DNA of 15,265 nucleotides from JACQWX01 sp041662295 (GTDB taxonomy: Bacteria > Elusimicrobiota > Elusimicrobia > UBA1565 > UBA9628): assembly GCA_041662295.1 (NCBI GenBank), contig JBAZSR010000086.1, forward strand, positions 1 through 15,265. Reading direction: 5' to 3'. The notes below the pieces were generated by a model. That model was not told the DNA's origin. It did not search any database and saw only the letters and a list, made by a program, of their open reading frames with translations. Shown one piece after another: positions 1 to 9,200 of this stretch. The position numbers were made by a program, and so were the translations under genes. The first letter of the stretch is position 1, and every line of letters begins with the position of its first letter.

Positions 1-12
1 GGGTCTTGGTTT

Positions 13-486
13 TCAGAGGGATGGCTCCGTCTTCAGGATCTTGAACACGCGCTTGCCGGCGGGAAGGGTCACTTCCGCCTCTTCGCCCTGCTTCTTGCCG
101 AGCAGTCCCTGGGCGAGTGGGGAGTAGACCGAGATCCGGCCCTCGGAGGGGTCGGAGTCCTCGGTGCCGACGAGAGTGTAGGCGAGCTCGACGCCCGTGG
201 CCTTGTCCTGGAGGGTCACTTTGACGCCGATGGCCACGGTGTCCCCGGTCGCCTGGACCTCTTCGATGATCTTGGCCTTGGCCAGCTTGTTCTGGGCCGC
301 GTCGATGCGGCGCAGGACGTCGCCGAGCCTCTCCTTGGCGGCATGGTACTCGGCGTTCTCGGAGATGTCGCCCTTTTCCCGGGCTTCGCCGATCTCAAAG
401 GAGAGGACTTTCTTGCGCTCCTTGAGGTCCTCGAGTTCCTTGATCAGCTTTTCCCGGCCGGCCCGGGTGACGTAACACTCGGTCAT
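13..486 (-). CDS. greA: Transcription elongation factor GreA
   Basis: The product, 157 residues, matches the usual GreA length of about 158. GreA enters the secondary channel of RNA polymerase and stimulates cleavage of backtracked RNA. Residues about 8-75 form the charged N-terminal coiled coil. Its tip carries GDISENAEYHAA, with the acidic pair D40 and E43 where the family has its catalytic Asp and Glu. Residues about 82-155 fit the FKBP-like C-terminal domain, including ISVYSPLAQGLLGK. The ATG at 486 is the only start that fits the family N-terminus. No Shine-Dalgarno precedes it: the 7 bases between the -10 box and the start are nearly all C on the coding strand. It is the last gene after uvrB, nadC and birA, 14 bp beyond birA, and probably also has its own promoter. 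The family call is secure. Confidence 0.97.
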   Translation of the reverse strand: MTECYVTRAGREKLIKELEDLKERKKVLSFEIGEAREKGDISENAEYHAAKERLGDVLRRIDAAQNKLAKAKIIEEVQATGDTVAIGVKVTLQDKATGVELAYTLVGTEDSDPSEGRISVYSPLAQGLLGKKQGEEAEVTLPAGKRVFKILKTEPSL

Positions 487-494
487 AGGGGGGG

Positions 495-503
495 ATTATA
501 TCA
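495..503 (-). promoter_or_regulatory. Extended -10 promoter of greA, overlapping the birA stop codon
   Basis: The minus strand reads TGATATAAT, a perfect TGnTATAAT extended -10. The TGA is the birA stop codon. The hexamer ends 8 nt before the greA ATG, so transcription should begin 0-2 nt from the start codon. No -35 hexamer is visible at 16-18 bp, as expected for an extended -10. The stretch between the -10 and the start contains seven consecutive C. The motif is seen directly; activity is inferred. Confidence 0.7.
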
Positions 504-1070
504 ATAAAACGCTTTATATCGGCGGAAGAACTCGGAGAGGAAGGCCCCCAGCACGGTCTCGAGCTCCCAGGCATGGCCGGTGAGCTTCCTGAGGCTGGAG
601 GCCGGAAGGGCGTCCTTCGGGAGTCTTGGGGAGTTGTTGACGTTGACGCCGATCCCCACCACCAGCCAGTCCAGGCTGGCGGCTCCCCCGCAGGCCTCGG
701 CCAGGATGCCGCAGACCTTGCGCAAGACGCCTTTGGGGTCCCTGGTCATGACATCGTTCGGAGGTTTGACTTCCATGTGAAGGCCCGTGAGGCTCTCGAG
801 CGCCTCGGAGGCTGCCTCAGCGGTCATGAGGCTGAAGTCCGCCAGCCTCGAAGGCGGGAAGGCCGGCTTGAGGATCAGCGAGAAGTACAGCCCTCCTGCG
901 CCGGAGAGCCAGCGCCGGGCCAGCCTGCCGCGGCCGCGGGTCTGGCGCAGGGCCCAGACCAGGGTGGCGTCCCGGGCGCCTCCCCGGGCGAGGTCCTTGG
1001 CGAGGTCCTGGGTCGAGGCGGTCACGGCCAGCCGGCGCAGGTCCGTGATCCCGGGCAGGCCGTCCTTCAC
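501..1070 (-). CDS. birA: Biotin--[acetyl-CoA-carboxylase] ligase, catalytic domain only
   Basis: This is a 189-residue biotin protein ligase, which makes biotinyl-5'-AMP and transfers biotin to a carboxylase lysine. Family motifs occur in order: ST at 19-20, TRGRGRLARRW at 44-54 (the biotin and AMP loop), VKPPND at 101-106, KVCGILAE at 118-125 with the expected active-site Lys118, and GIGVNVNN at 139-146. It lacks the N-terminal helix-turn-helix of regulatory BirA, and it ends just after the catalytic fold with little or no C-terminal SH3-like domain. It should therefore be a ligase without repressor function. The usual KWPND is KPPND here. The start is GTG at 1070, inside the nadC stop (GTGA overlap), which implies translational coupling. 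Family certain; the compact form is unusual but not broken. Confidence 0.92.
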   Translation of the reverse strand: MKDGLPGITDLRRLAVTASTQDLAKDLARGGARDATLVWALRQTRGRGRLARRWLSGAGGLYFSLILKPAFPPSRLADFSLMTAEAASEALESLTGLHMEVKPPNDVMTRDPKGVLRKVCGILAEACGGAASLDWLVVGIGVNVNNSPRLPKDALPASSLRKLTGHAWELETVLGAFLSEFFRRYKAFY

Positions 1071-1980
1071 GGGTCGAGCTCCAGGCTCATGTCCAGGGCC
1101 GGGGCGCTGTGCGTGATGCGGCCTACCGATATGCGGTCCGGCCCGAGCTTGGCGAGGCCGGCCACCGTGGCCAGGCTGACGCCGCCGGAGATCTCGACCT
1201 GGGTCGAGGGCCTGGTCGTGCGGATGAGGCGGATCGCCTTCTTGAGCATGGGGCGGCCCATGTTGTCGAGCAGGATGATGTCAGGCCGGGCGGCCAGGGC
1301 GAGGCGCACTTGGGCGAGGTCCGCGGCCTCGATCTCCAGGACCATGCGTGGATAGCGGCGGCGCGCCTTGGCCGCGGCGGCAAGGAGGCCGCTTCCGCAG
1401 GCCCCTGAGGCGATATCGCCGCAGGGACCTGCGGAAGGGCGTGACACCTTGCCGCAGGCCCAGTGGTTGTCCTTGAGGAGGATCGCGTCGTGGAGGCCCA
1501 TCCGGTGGTTCCGGCCGCCTCCGCAGAGCACCGCGTACTTGTCGAGCCGCCGCAGGCCGGGGAGGGTCTTGCGGGTGTCGAAGATGCGGGCGCGGGTGCC
1601 CTTCACCCGGGCGGCGTACTCCGCCGTGGCCGTGGCCACGCCGGAGAGGTGCTGGAGGATGTTGAGGGCGGTGCGCTCCGCGGTCAGGATGCCCCGGCCC
1701 CCTGAGACCGACATGACGGCCTGGCCCGGCCGCACGCGCAGGCCGTCCCGCTTCAGGACCCGGACGCGGACCGAGCGGTCCGCCTGGCGGAAGGCCTCCG
1801 CGGCCGCGGCCGTGCCGCAGAGCACGCCGGGCGCCTTGATGATGATCCGGCCCGAGACCCTGGCCCCTTTCGGGACGAAGAGCAGGGTGGTCACATCTCC
1901 CTTCTTCCCCAAGTCCTCGGCCAGGGCCCTGCGGACCAGGTCCCGGACCTCGGGGAAGAGCCCTTTCGCGTCGATCCTCT

Positions 1981-1984
<4 letters not shown>
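1067..1984 (-). CDS. nadC: Nicotinate-nucleotide diphosphorylase (quinolinate phosphoribosyltransferase)
   Basis: NadC converts quinolinate and PRPP to nicotinate mononucleotide in de novo NAD synthesis. Diagnostic stretches are RTALNILQHLSGVAT at about 104-118, FDTRKTLPGLR at 135-145, GGGRNHRMGLHDAILLKDNH at 155-174, the LEIEA strand near 216, DIILLDNM near 235-242 and VEISGGV at 263-269. The protein is 305 residues; homologues are usually about 280-290. The excess is a Gly/Ala/Cys-rich segment at residues 179-197, just after KDNH, where most members go straight into the next helix. That segment coincides with a palindromic DNA element listed separately. The ATG overlaps the uvrB stop (ATGA), so translation is probably coupled. 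The reading frame is intact and all expected active-site motifs are present, so I expect a functional enzyme. Confidence 0.95.
1392..1461. repeat. Palindromic in-frame insertion inside nadC
   Basis: Bases 1392-1437 form a 46-bp palindrome centred on GATATC: 21 of 23 pairs match, with outer arms CTTCCGCAGG and CCTGCGGAAG. A third copy of the arm, in the orientation of the left arm and with one extra G, lies at 1447-1458, so the right arm can pair either way. The 10-mer CCGCAGGCCC occurs exactly at 1395-1404 and 1452-1461, 57 bp (19 codons) apart. This looks like a target or slippage duplication flanking an insertion. The element keeps nadC in frame and accounts for its extra 19 residues. The repeats are seen directly; insertion is inferred. 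Confidence 0.75.
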
Positions 1985-4002
<2,018 letters not shown>

Positions 4003-4008
4003 CGCGAT

Positions 4009-4014
4009 ATTATA
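4009..4014 (-). promoter_or_regulatory. -10 box of uvrB (TATAAT)
   Basis: The minus strand has consensus TATAAT preceded by TTG and followed by ATCGCG and then the uvrB ATG. The spacing of 6 nt puts the transcript start at or next to the start codon. No -35 match is visible. It probably drives uvrB, nadC, birA and, by read-through, greA. Confidence 0.65.
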
Positions 4015-4041
4015 CAAGTCCGTGGATATCCCGGGCGGCGG

Positions 4042-4050
4042 TGTTATATA
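4042..4050 (+). promoter_or_regulatory. Extended -10 promoter of the aldo/keto reductase gene
   Basis: TGTTATATA fits TGn plus a TATATA hexamer. The hexamer ends 11 nt before the ATG at 4062. It lies back to back with the uvrB -10 in a 59-bp divergent gap. No -35 box or Shine-Dalgarno is seen. Confidence 0.55.
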
Positions 4051-4061
4051 GTGAGAGCGTC

Positions 4062-4991
4062 ATGATGCTGAAAAGGCCGTTGGGCCGCTCCGGCTTGAGG
4101 ACGAGCATCCTCGGCCTCGGGACCATGAACTTCGGGTCCGAGTGGTGCGGCCGCCGTTTCGTCGACGAAACGACGGCCTCGTCCATCATCGACGCGGCCA
4201 TCGAGGCCGGGGTCGATCTCATCGATACGGCCGACGTCTACGGGCTCGGGGCTTCCGAGTCCATGCTGGGCCGGCTCCTTGTCCGCCGGCGGAACAGGGT
4301 CCTCCTCGCGACCAAGGTGTGCGGCGAGATGAGGCCCGGGGACCCCTCCTCGGGCGGACTCTCCGCGAAGCACATCCGGGATGCGCTCGACGCGAGCCTC
4401 GCGAGGCTTTGCACGGACCATGTGGATCTCTACATGGCCCATGCGCCGGACCCCGGGGTCCCGATCGAAGAGACCCTCGAGGCTTTCGGCAGGGCGAAGA
4501 AGGCGGGCAAGGCCAGGGTCGTGGGCTGCTCCAATTTCTCCGCGGCCCAATGGAAGGAGGCCCTGGCTCTCGCCGACGGGTCCTTGCCGAGGCTGGAGTT
4601 CAACCAGGTGGAGTTCCACCTCGCTGCCCGGGGCGTGGAAGAGGCCCTGGCGCCGCTGGCTGCCGCGGAAGGGGTCAGCGTCCTGGCCTGGAGCCCTCTG
4701 GCCGGCGGCGGTCTGACCGGAAGATATCCCGGGGACCGCCGGCGGTCCGCGGCCCTGGGGCTCTCCGCCTCGGGCCTCAAGGGGCTCTCCTCCGTTCTCG
4801 ACAAGGCCGCCCGGTCCGCAGGCCTGACCCCGGGCCAAACTGCCCTGGGCTGGGCCGTGTCCCGCCCGTGGGTGGCGTCGGCAGTGTTCGGGGCGAGCGG
4901 TCAGGCTCAAGCCGGGGAGAACCTCGTTGCGCGGCCTCTCGATTCCCGCCTGGTCTCCGTCCTCGACAAGGCGCGGTCCCTCTGCCTGTAA
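4062..4991 (+). CDS. Aldo/keto reductase
   Basis: This 309-residue, soluble NAD(P)H-dependent oxidoreductase has a TIM-barrel fold. The N-terminus LGRSGLRTSILGLGTMNFG is typical of the broad aldo/keto reductase family. The catalytic tetrad is complete: D55 (DTADVY), Y60, K85 (LLATKV) and H127 (YMAHAPD). Further family blocks are GKARVVGCSNFSAAQW near 149-164, FNQVEFHLA near 180 and LAWSPLAGGGLTGRY near 208-222. The length is close to the usual 310-350. The start is ATG 4062 (or the adjacent ATG 4065). A GTG at 4041 is excluded because the -10 box lies downstream of it. The substrate cannot be read from sequence. It is a single-gene unit, convergent with the small Ig-like gene. Confidence 0.93.
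   Translation: MMLKRPLGRSGLRTSILGLGTMNFGSEWCGRRFVDETTASSIIDAAIEAGVDLIDTADVYGLGASESMLGRLLVRRRNRVLLATKVCGEMRPGDPSSGGLSAKHIRDALDASLARLCTDHVDLYMAHAPDPGVPIEETLEAFGRAKKAGKARVVGCSNFSAAQWKEALALADGSLPRLEFNQVEFHLAARGVEEALAPLAAAEGVSVLAWSPLAGGGLTGRYPGDRRRSAALGLSASGLKGLSSVLDKAARSAGLTPGQTALGWAVSRPWVASAVFGASGQAQAGENLVARPLDSRLVSVLDKARSLCL
4149..4178. repeat. 30-bp near-perfect palindrome inside the reductase gene
   Basis: The sequence is symmetric about GTCGAC (centre 4163/4164). Fourteen of 15 base pairs match; only 4154/4173 fails. The core CGTTTCGTCGACGAAACG is an uninterrupted 18-mer. It encodes about residues 30-39, where the family shows no clear insertion. It could be an operator, a protein-binding site or an RNA hairpin about 90 nt into the mRNA. 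The function is unknown. Confidence 0.6.
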
Positions 4992-5016
4992 GGGGCCCCT
5001 GGGCTAGAAAAAGAAA

Positions 5017-5046
5017 GGGGGACCCGGACAGGAGACCGGATCCCCC
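5017..5046 (-). terminator. Intrinsic terminator of the small Ig-like gene
   Basis: Read on the minus strand, GGGGGATCCGG and CCGGGTCCCCC pair over 11 positions with one mismatch, around an 8-nt loop. A U-rich run (TTTCTTTTTC) follows at once. It starts 23 bp after the stop of the gene ending at 5069. On the plus strand there is no U tract, so it is a poor terminator for the convergent reductase. Confidence 0.8.
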
Positions 5047-5068
5047 TAAAGCGTCCTGGGCGCGAGTG

Positions 5069-5422
5069 TCAGTTGGCGCCGCGTCCGTTGTCGACCCGGA
5101 AGTGCCGGGCGAGGGTGGTCATCACCCGTCCCTCGGGGTTGTGCATCCGGGCGCGGGCCTGATACGACCCCGAGCCGAAGCCCGTCCAGTCGTGCCACCA
5201 GTAGCCGCTCGCGCGGCGGCAGGGCTGCCACGGGCCCTGGTTGATCGATACTTCCACGAACTGGGCGCTCTCGGGCGCGTCGATCCTGAGCGTGTACTCC
5301 GTGCTGTCGACCTGCTCGCCCTCCTTGGGAAAATCGAGCATGATGGTCTCGGTCGTCAGGGTGAGGGTCCCGTTGGGTCGGTCCTTCGTCGTTTTCCGGC
5401 TGAGCGTGTTCGTGTTCTTCAT
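5069..5422 (-). CDS. Small single-domain Ig-like protein of unknown function
   Basis: The product is 117 residues. About 27 polar N-terminal residues are followed by one beta-sandwich-like domain at about 28-111. Its pattern (LDFPKEGEQVDSTEYTLRI, then VEVSINQGPWQPC, YWWHDWTGFGSGSYQARARM, then a final beta strand) resembles bacterial Ig-like or E-set modules of the kind VSIDGGxW...W..W....GxYxIxARA. Such modules usually occur within large extracellular or carbohydrate-active proteins. Here it stands alone, with no signal peptide, membrane helix or catalytic domain, so a cytosolic binding role is possible. ATG 5422 is preferred because GGGAG lies 6 nt upstream; a TTG at 5449 has no such support. 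It has its own promoter and a strong terminator, so it is probably monocistronic. The function is not recognised. Confidence 0.8.
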   Translation of the reverse strand: MKNTNTLSRKTTKDRPNGTLTLTTETIMLDFPKEGEQVDSTEYTLRIDAPESAQFVEVSINQGPWQPCRRASGYWWHDWTGFGSGSYQARARMHNPEGRVMTTLARHFRVDNGRGAN

Positions 5423-5427
5423 TGATC

Positions 5428-5478
5428 TCTCCCGCGGGATCCTCTTCAAAGAGGGCCTGGCCGGCCCAGAGGCCGCAT
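5428..5478 (-). other. Structured 5' leader with a possible 10-codon upstream ORF
   Basis: Between the predicted transcript start (about 5481) and ATG 5422 lie three inverted repeats: 5453-5467 (GGGCC/GGCCC), 5441-5454 (CCTCTT/AAGAGG) and 5430-5439 (TCCCGCGGGA). The last overlaps the GGGAG Shine-Dalgarno, so folding could mask it. An ATG at 5478 opens a 10-codon frame (MRPLGRPGPL) whose stop at 5446-5448 sits inside the middle hairpin. The layout allows attenuation-like control, but this is inference. Confidence 0.35.
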
Positions 5479-5487
5479 TCTGTGCAT

Positions 5488-5493
5488 ATTCTA
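5488..5493 (-). promoter_or_regulatory. -10 box (TAGAAT) of the small Ig-like gene
   Basis: TAGAAT on the minus strand predicts a start near 5481 and a leader of about 60 nt. No -35 is evident; the -35 region is occupied by a run of eight C (5507-5514 on the minus strand). Confidence 0.45.
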
Positions 5494-5563
5494 GGAAGAA
5501 GTCCGAGGGGGGGGCGATTGTGGATACTACACAGCCGATGCCGTAAAACTACGGAGTCGTCCC

Positions 5564-6220
5564 CTACTTCAAGGAGGTCAGGCCGTGGCGGATGGCGAAC
5601 TTGGTCAGGCCCGCCACGGTCCGGATCGCCAGCTTGCGCGAGAGGCGTTCCCGGTGCGCCTCGGCGGTCCGCACGCTGATGCCGAGCTTGCGCGCGATCT
5701 GCTTGTTGGGCATGCCCTCGGCCACCAGGGCGAGGACCTCGCGCTCGCGGCTCGTCAATGAAGACCCGCCCGGATACGTCGTCCGGCCCGTTTCCGGGGA
5801 GAGGACCGCGTCCGTCATCTCGGCCGGGAAGCTCAGGCCCCCGGCCGCCACGCGCTTGATGGCCGCGAGGAGGTTGGAGGTGGGCTCGTCCTTCATGATG
5901 TAGCCGTGGGCGCCGCAGCGCGCCATGCGCACCACGTACTCCTCGCTGGCGTGGATGCTGAAGGCGATGATCTTGGCCTTGGGCACGGAGCGGCGCAGGC
6001 GCCGCGCGAGTTCCCCTCCGTCGAGGGAGGGCAGGGAGATGTCGAGGACGATGACGTCCGGGCACGCGGCCTTGGCCTTGCGCAGGGCCTCGCCCGCGTC
6101 GGACGCCTCTCCGACCACGGCGATGGAGCCCTGTCCGGCCAGGTAGGAGCGGACCCCCTCCCGCACGATGGGGTGATCGTCGACCAGGAAGACCTTGATC
6201 CTGCTGCGCTCTGGCGTCAT
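5564..6220 (-). CDS. NarL/FixJ-family response regulator (REC + LuxR-type HTH)
   Basis: This 218-residue DNA-binding response regulator has a receiver domain at about 7-122 with the acidic pocket D14/D15, phospho-acceptor D60 (VIVLDISLPSLDG), the switch Ser S88 and conserved K110 (YIMKD). A LuxR/FixJ helix-turn-helix follows at about 153-212 (LTSREREVLALVAEGMPNKQ, then ISVRTAEAHRERLSRKL). Phosphorylation by the upstream HisKA_3 kinase should promote dimerisation and promoter binding; targets are unknown. The ATG at 6220 overlaps the kinase stop (ATGA), so the two are translationally coupled and almost certainly a cognate pair. The frame stays open upstream into kinase DNA, but the family N-terminus and the overlap fix the start. 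No convincing intrinsic terminator follows. Confidence 0.96.
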   Translation of the reverse strand: MTPERSRIKVFLVDDHPIVREGVRSYLAGQGSIAVVGEASDAGEALRKAKAACPDVIVLDISLPSLDGGELARRLRRSVPKAKIIAFSIHASEEYVVRMARCGAHGYIMKDEPTSNLLAAIKRVAAGGLSFPAEMTDAVLSPETGRTTYPGGSSLTSREREVLALVAEGMPNKQIARKLGISVRTAEAHRERLSRKLAIRTVAGLTKFAIRHGLTSLK

Positions 6221-9200
6221 GATGGCTTGCTCCCTCCGCTGCCCATGGGGACGCTGACGGAGAGCCGCGTCCCCTTGCCGGGCTTCGAGTCGAATCTCAT
6301 GCTGCCTCCGAGCGCTCCGACCCGCTCCGAGATGTTGCCCAATCCCAGCCCGCCGTCTCCGGCCTTCCTGCGCCGGCGTCCCGGGGCGCAGCCCTTCCCG
6401 TCGTCGGCCACGGCCATCTCGATGCTCTTGCCCCTGCGCCTGAGGAGGAGGTCCACGGATCCGGCCCGGGCGTGGCGCTCCACGTTGGTGAGCGCCTCCT
6501 GGGCGACCCGGTAGAGCGCCATGGAGACGTTCTCGGACAGCCGCCCCGGGATCCCGTGGAAGCGCAGGCCGGTGGTGACCCCGGAGCGCTCCCTGAACCC
6601 GCGGCACAGGGCCATGAGCGCGGGCTGGAGTCCCAGGTCCTCGAGCTCGGAAGGCATGAGGTTCTGGGATACCCGGCGGATCTCGGCGATGGCCTGGTCG
6701 ATGCGGCCCGCGGCCTTCAGGACAAGCCGCTTCGCGTCCCCGGGCGAGGCGGCCATGTCCCTGGGAAGGGCCTGGAGGCTGAACTTGACGCCGGAGAGGA
6801 TCTGGCCGACTCCGTCGTGGAGCTCTCGGGACAGGCGGCGGCGCTCGGTCTCCTGGCTCGCGGCCACGGCCGCGCGCAGGCGCCGCACCTCGGCCTCGGT
6901 GCGCTTGCGCTCGCTGATGTCCGTGAAGTAGCCGACCACCGCGTCCCCATCCGGAAGACGGATGGTGTTCATCTGTTTGAAAACCGGGAAGGTCGTGCCG
7001 TCCTGCCGTAGGGCCAGGCTCTCGTACCCGTTCGGGACGGGCTTGCCGGCCATGCGGGCCCGGTAGAGGCGCCTGATCTCGGGGCGCACCTTGGGCGCCA
7101 CGAAGGCGAAGGCGTCCCTCCCGGCCAGGCCCTCCGGCGAGCCGTACCCGTGCATGCGGGCGAAAGCGCGGTTGGCCAGGATCAGCCTGCCTTCGCGGAC
7201 GACGCCGATGGCCACTCCCGAGGCTTCGATGAGGGTCTTGAACCGTTCTTCGCTCGCCTTGAGGGATTCTTCCATCTCCCTGCGCTCGGTGATGTCGCTC
7301 AGGACGCCGATCATCTTGAATGGTTTCCCGCGCGCGTCCCGGATGATGGTCTTGCGATCGTAGAGCCACCGCACCTTGCCGTCCGAACGGATGCACCGGT
7401 GTTCGCAGATGGCCCTGCCATCGCGGTGCAAGGCCTTGTCCGAGGCGCGCAGCTTGCCGCGGTCCTCTGGGTGCGCGGCATCGATCCAGAAATCCGGATT
7501 GGCCTCCATCTCCGCCCGCGTGAGGCCATAGATCCTTTCCAGGGCGGGGTTCAGGTAATCGTACCGCCCCGAGAGGTCCGCGGACCAGATCCCGTCCTGC
7601 ACATTGGCCAGGATGGTGCTCGCCCGTTCCTCGCTCTCCCTGAGCGCCTCCTCGGTCCTCCGGCGCTCGGTGACGTCGCGGGACAGGCCCAGGAGCTGCT
7701 CGACCCGGCCGTCCGCGCCCTTGAGCGGGATGAGCCGGTTCTCGAGGATCACGGACCTGCCGAACCAGTCCACGCGCTCCTCGCGCAGGCTCGGCTTCCC
7801 GGCGCGGACCACGCGGCGCAGGACCCGGAGGTGCTGCTTCGCGCTCTCGGGGGGGAAGAGGTCGAATTGCCCCTTGCCCACGGGGTCGGGCATGCCCGGC
7901 ATGCCCCGGTTGGAATAGAGCACCCGTCCCTTGGCGTCGAGCAGGAAAACGAAGTCCGGGATGCCTTCTGCCAGGGCCTTGTAAAGCTGCCGGCTGGCGC
8001 TCAGGGCGTCCATGACCTTCTGCCGCTCGGAGATGTCGCGGAAGATGCCCTGGAGGACTTCGCGGCCGCCTATCCTGAAGCGCTGGGCCGAGATGCTGAC
8101 AGGGACCTTCTTGCCGGAGGCCGTGGAGATCTCGGCGAAATCGTCCTGGGCCGCGCCCGCGCGGGCGTGGTTTTTGAAGTAGTTCCGGTAGTGGTCGGCC
8201 GGCGTCCGGGGGTGGAGCTTCGTCTGATGCAGGCCGATGAGCCGGGACCTGGGCCGGCCGAACAGCTTCTCCGCGGCCTTGTTGCAGTTCAAGATGAGCC
8301 CTGTGGCCGGGTCAGCCCAGAGCATGGCGTCCTTGGCGTTCTCGAAGGCGGCCCGGAACTTTTCCTCGCTCTCACGGAGCGCGGCGGTGGCGTTTCTCCG
8401 CTTGATCGCGGAGGCGATGCTGGAGCCCACGGCCGTCAGGATCGGCGCGAGCTTGGGGAGGTCCTCCCTGACGCGTGCCGTGGCGACGGAGACGGAGAGG
8501 ATGGCGGAGGGGCCGTCCATGACCGGGACGCAGAGGCCGGAGCGTATCCCGGCCCTGTGGGACACCCCTCGGCGGCTGCGGGCCTCCTCCCTGTAATCGC
8601 GGACGAAGATGGGTTTGCCCTCGGCCAGCACCCGGCCCGAGAAGGTCTTGGCGGCCGGCAGGATGGTCCCGGGCTCGGGGACGCGGCCCGGCGCCGCGAT
8701 CGACAGCACCCGGACCGACTTTCCGTTGTCCGCGGGCTCGAAGATCGCGCAGCCGTCGACTCCGAGCTTCCGGGCCACGATGGCCGCGATTCCGGCGCAG
8801 GCCTGCTCCACGCTCTGGCCGTCGCTGAAGACCTGGGACACGGTCAGGAGCAGGGAGGTCTCGGCCTCGCTCTTCTTGCGCTGGGTGATGTCCTTGTGGA
8901 ACCCGAGGAAGAATTTCCTGCCGCGGATGTCGATGACGTCGCAGGTGACGCTGAGGGGGAAGGCGCTGCCGTCCTTGCGGTAGTGCTCCACCTCGAAGGT
9001 CAGGCTCTCCCCTGCCAGCATCCTCTTCAGGCGCCCGGCCGCGAGCCTGCGGGTCTCAGGGGTGTCGATGGAGGCCAGGGACACGCCCGCCATCTCCTTC
9101 GGATCCTCGTAGCCGTGCATCCGGGCGAAGGACGGGCTGAGGTGGAGCTCCTTGCCGTCCGAGGACATCAGGGCGATGCCTTCGCCCGCCTGGTCGAAAA

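Noticed and set aside
1394..1459. Cys residues in the NadC insert (C177, C188, C196) as a metal site
   Set aside because: They are better explained by reuse of the repeated GCCTGCGG sequence in the palindromic element; no supporting His or Cys ligands occur in a known pattern.
4003..4017. Longer UvrB start at 4017 (MYNIAMPAF)
   Set aside because: The upstream codons overlap the TATAAT box at 4009-4014, so they would not be transcribed from that promoter, and the family N-terminus fits the start at 4002.
5541..5554. CCGTA-AAAC-TACGG hairpin after the response regulator as a terminator
   Set aside because: The stem is only 5 bp and no U tract follows on the minus strand.
5564..7396. A 610-codon minus-strand frame joining the response regulator to upstream sequence
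   Set aside because: The upstream 392 codons are out of frame with the kinase and low-complexity; the regulator begins at the ATGA overlap at 6220.
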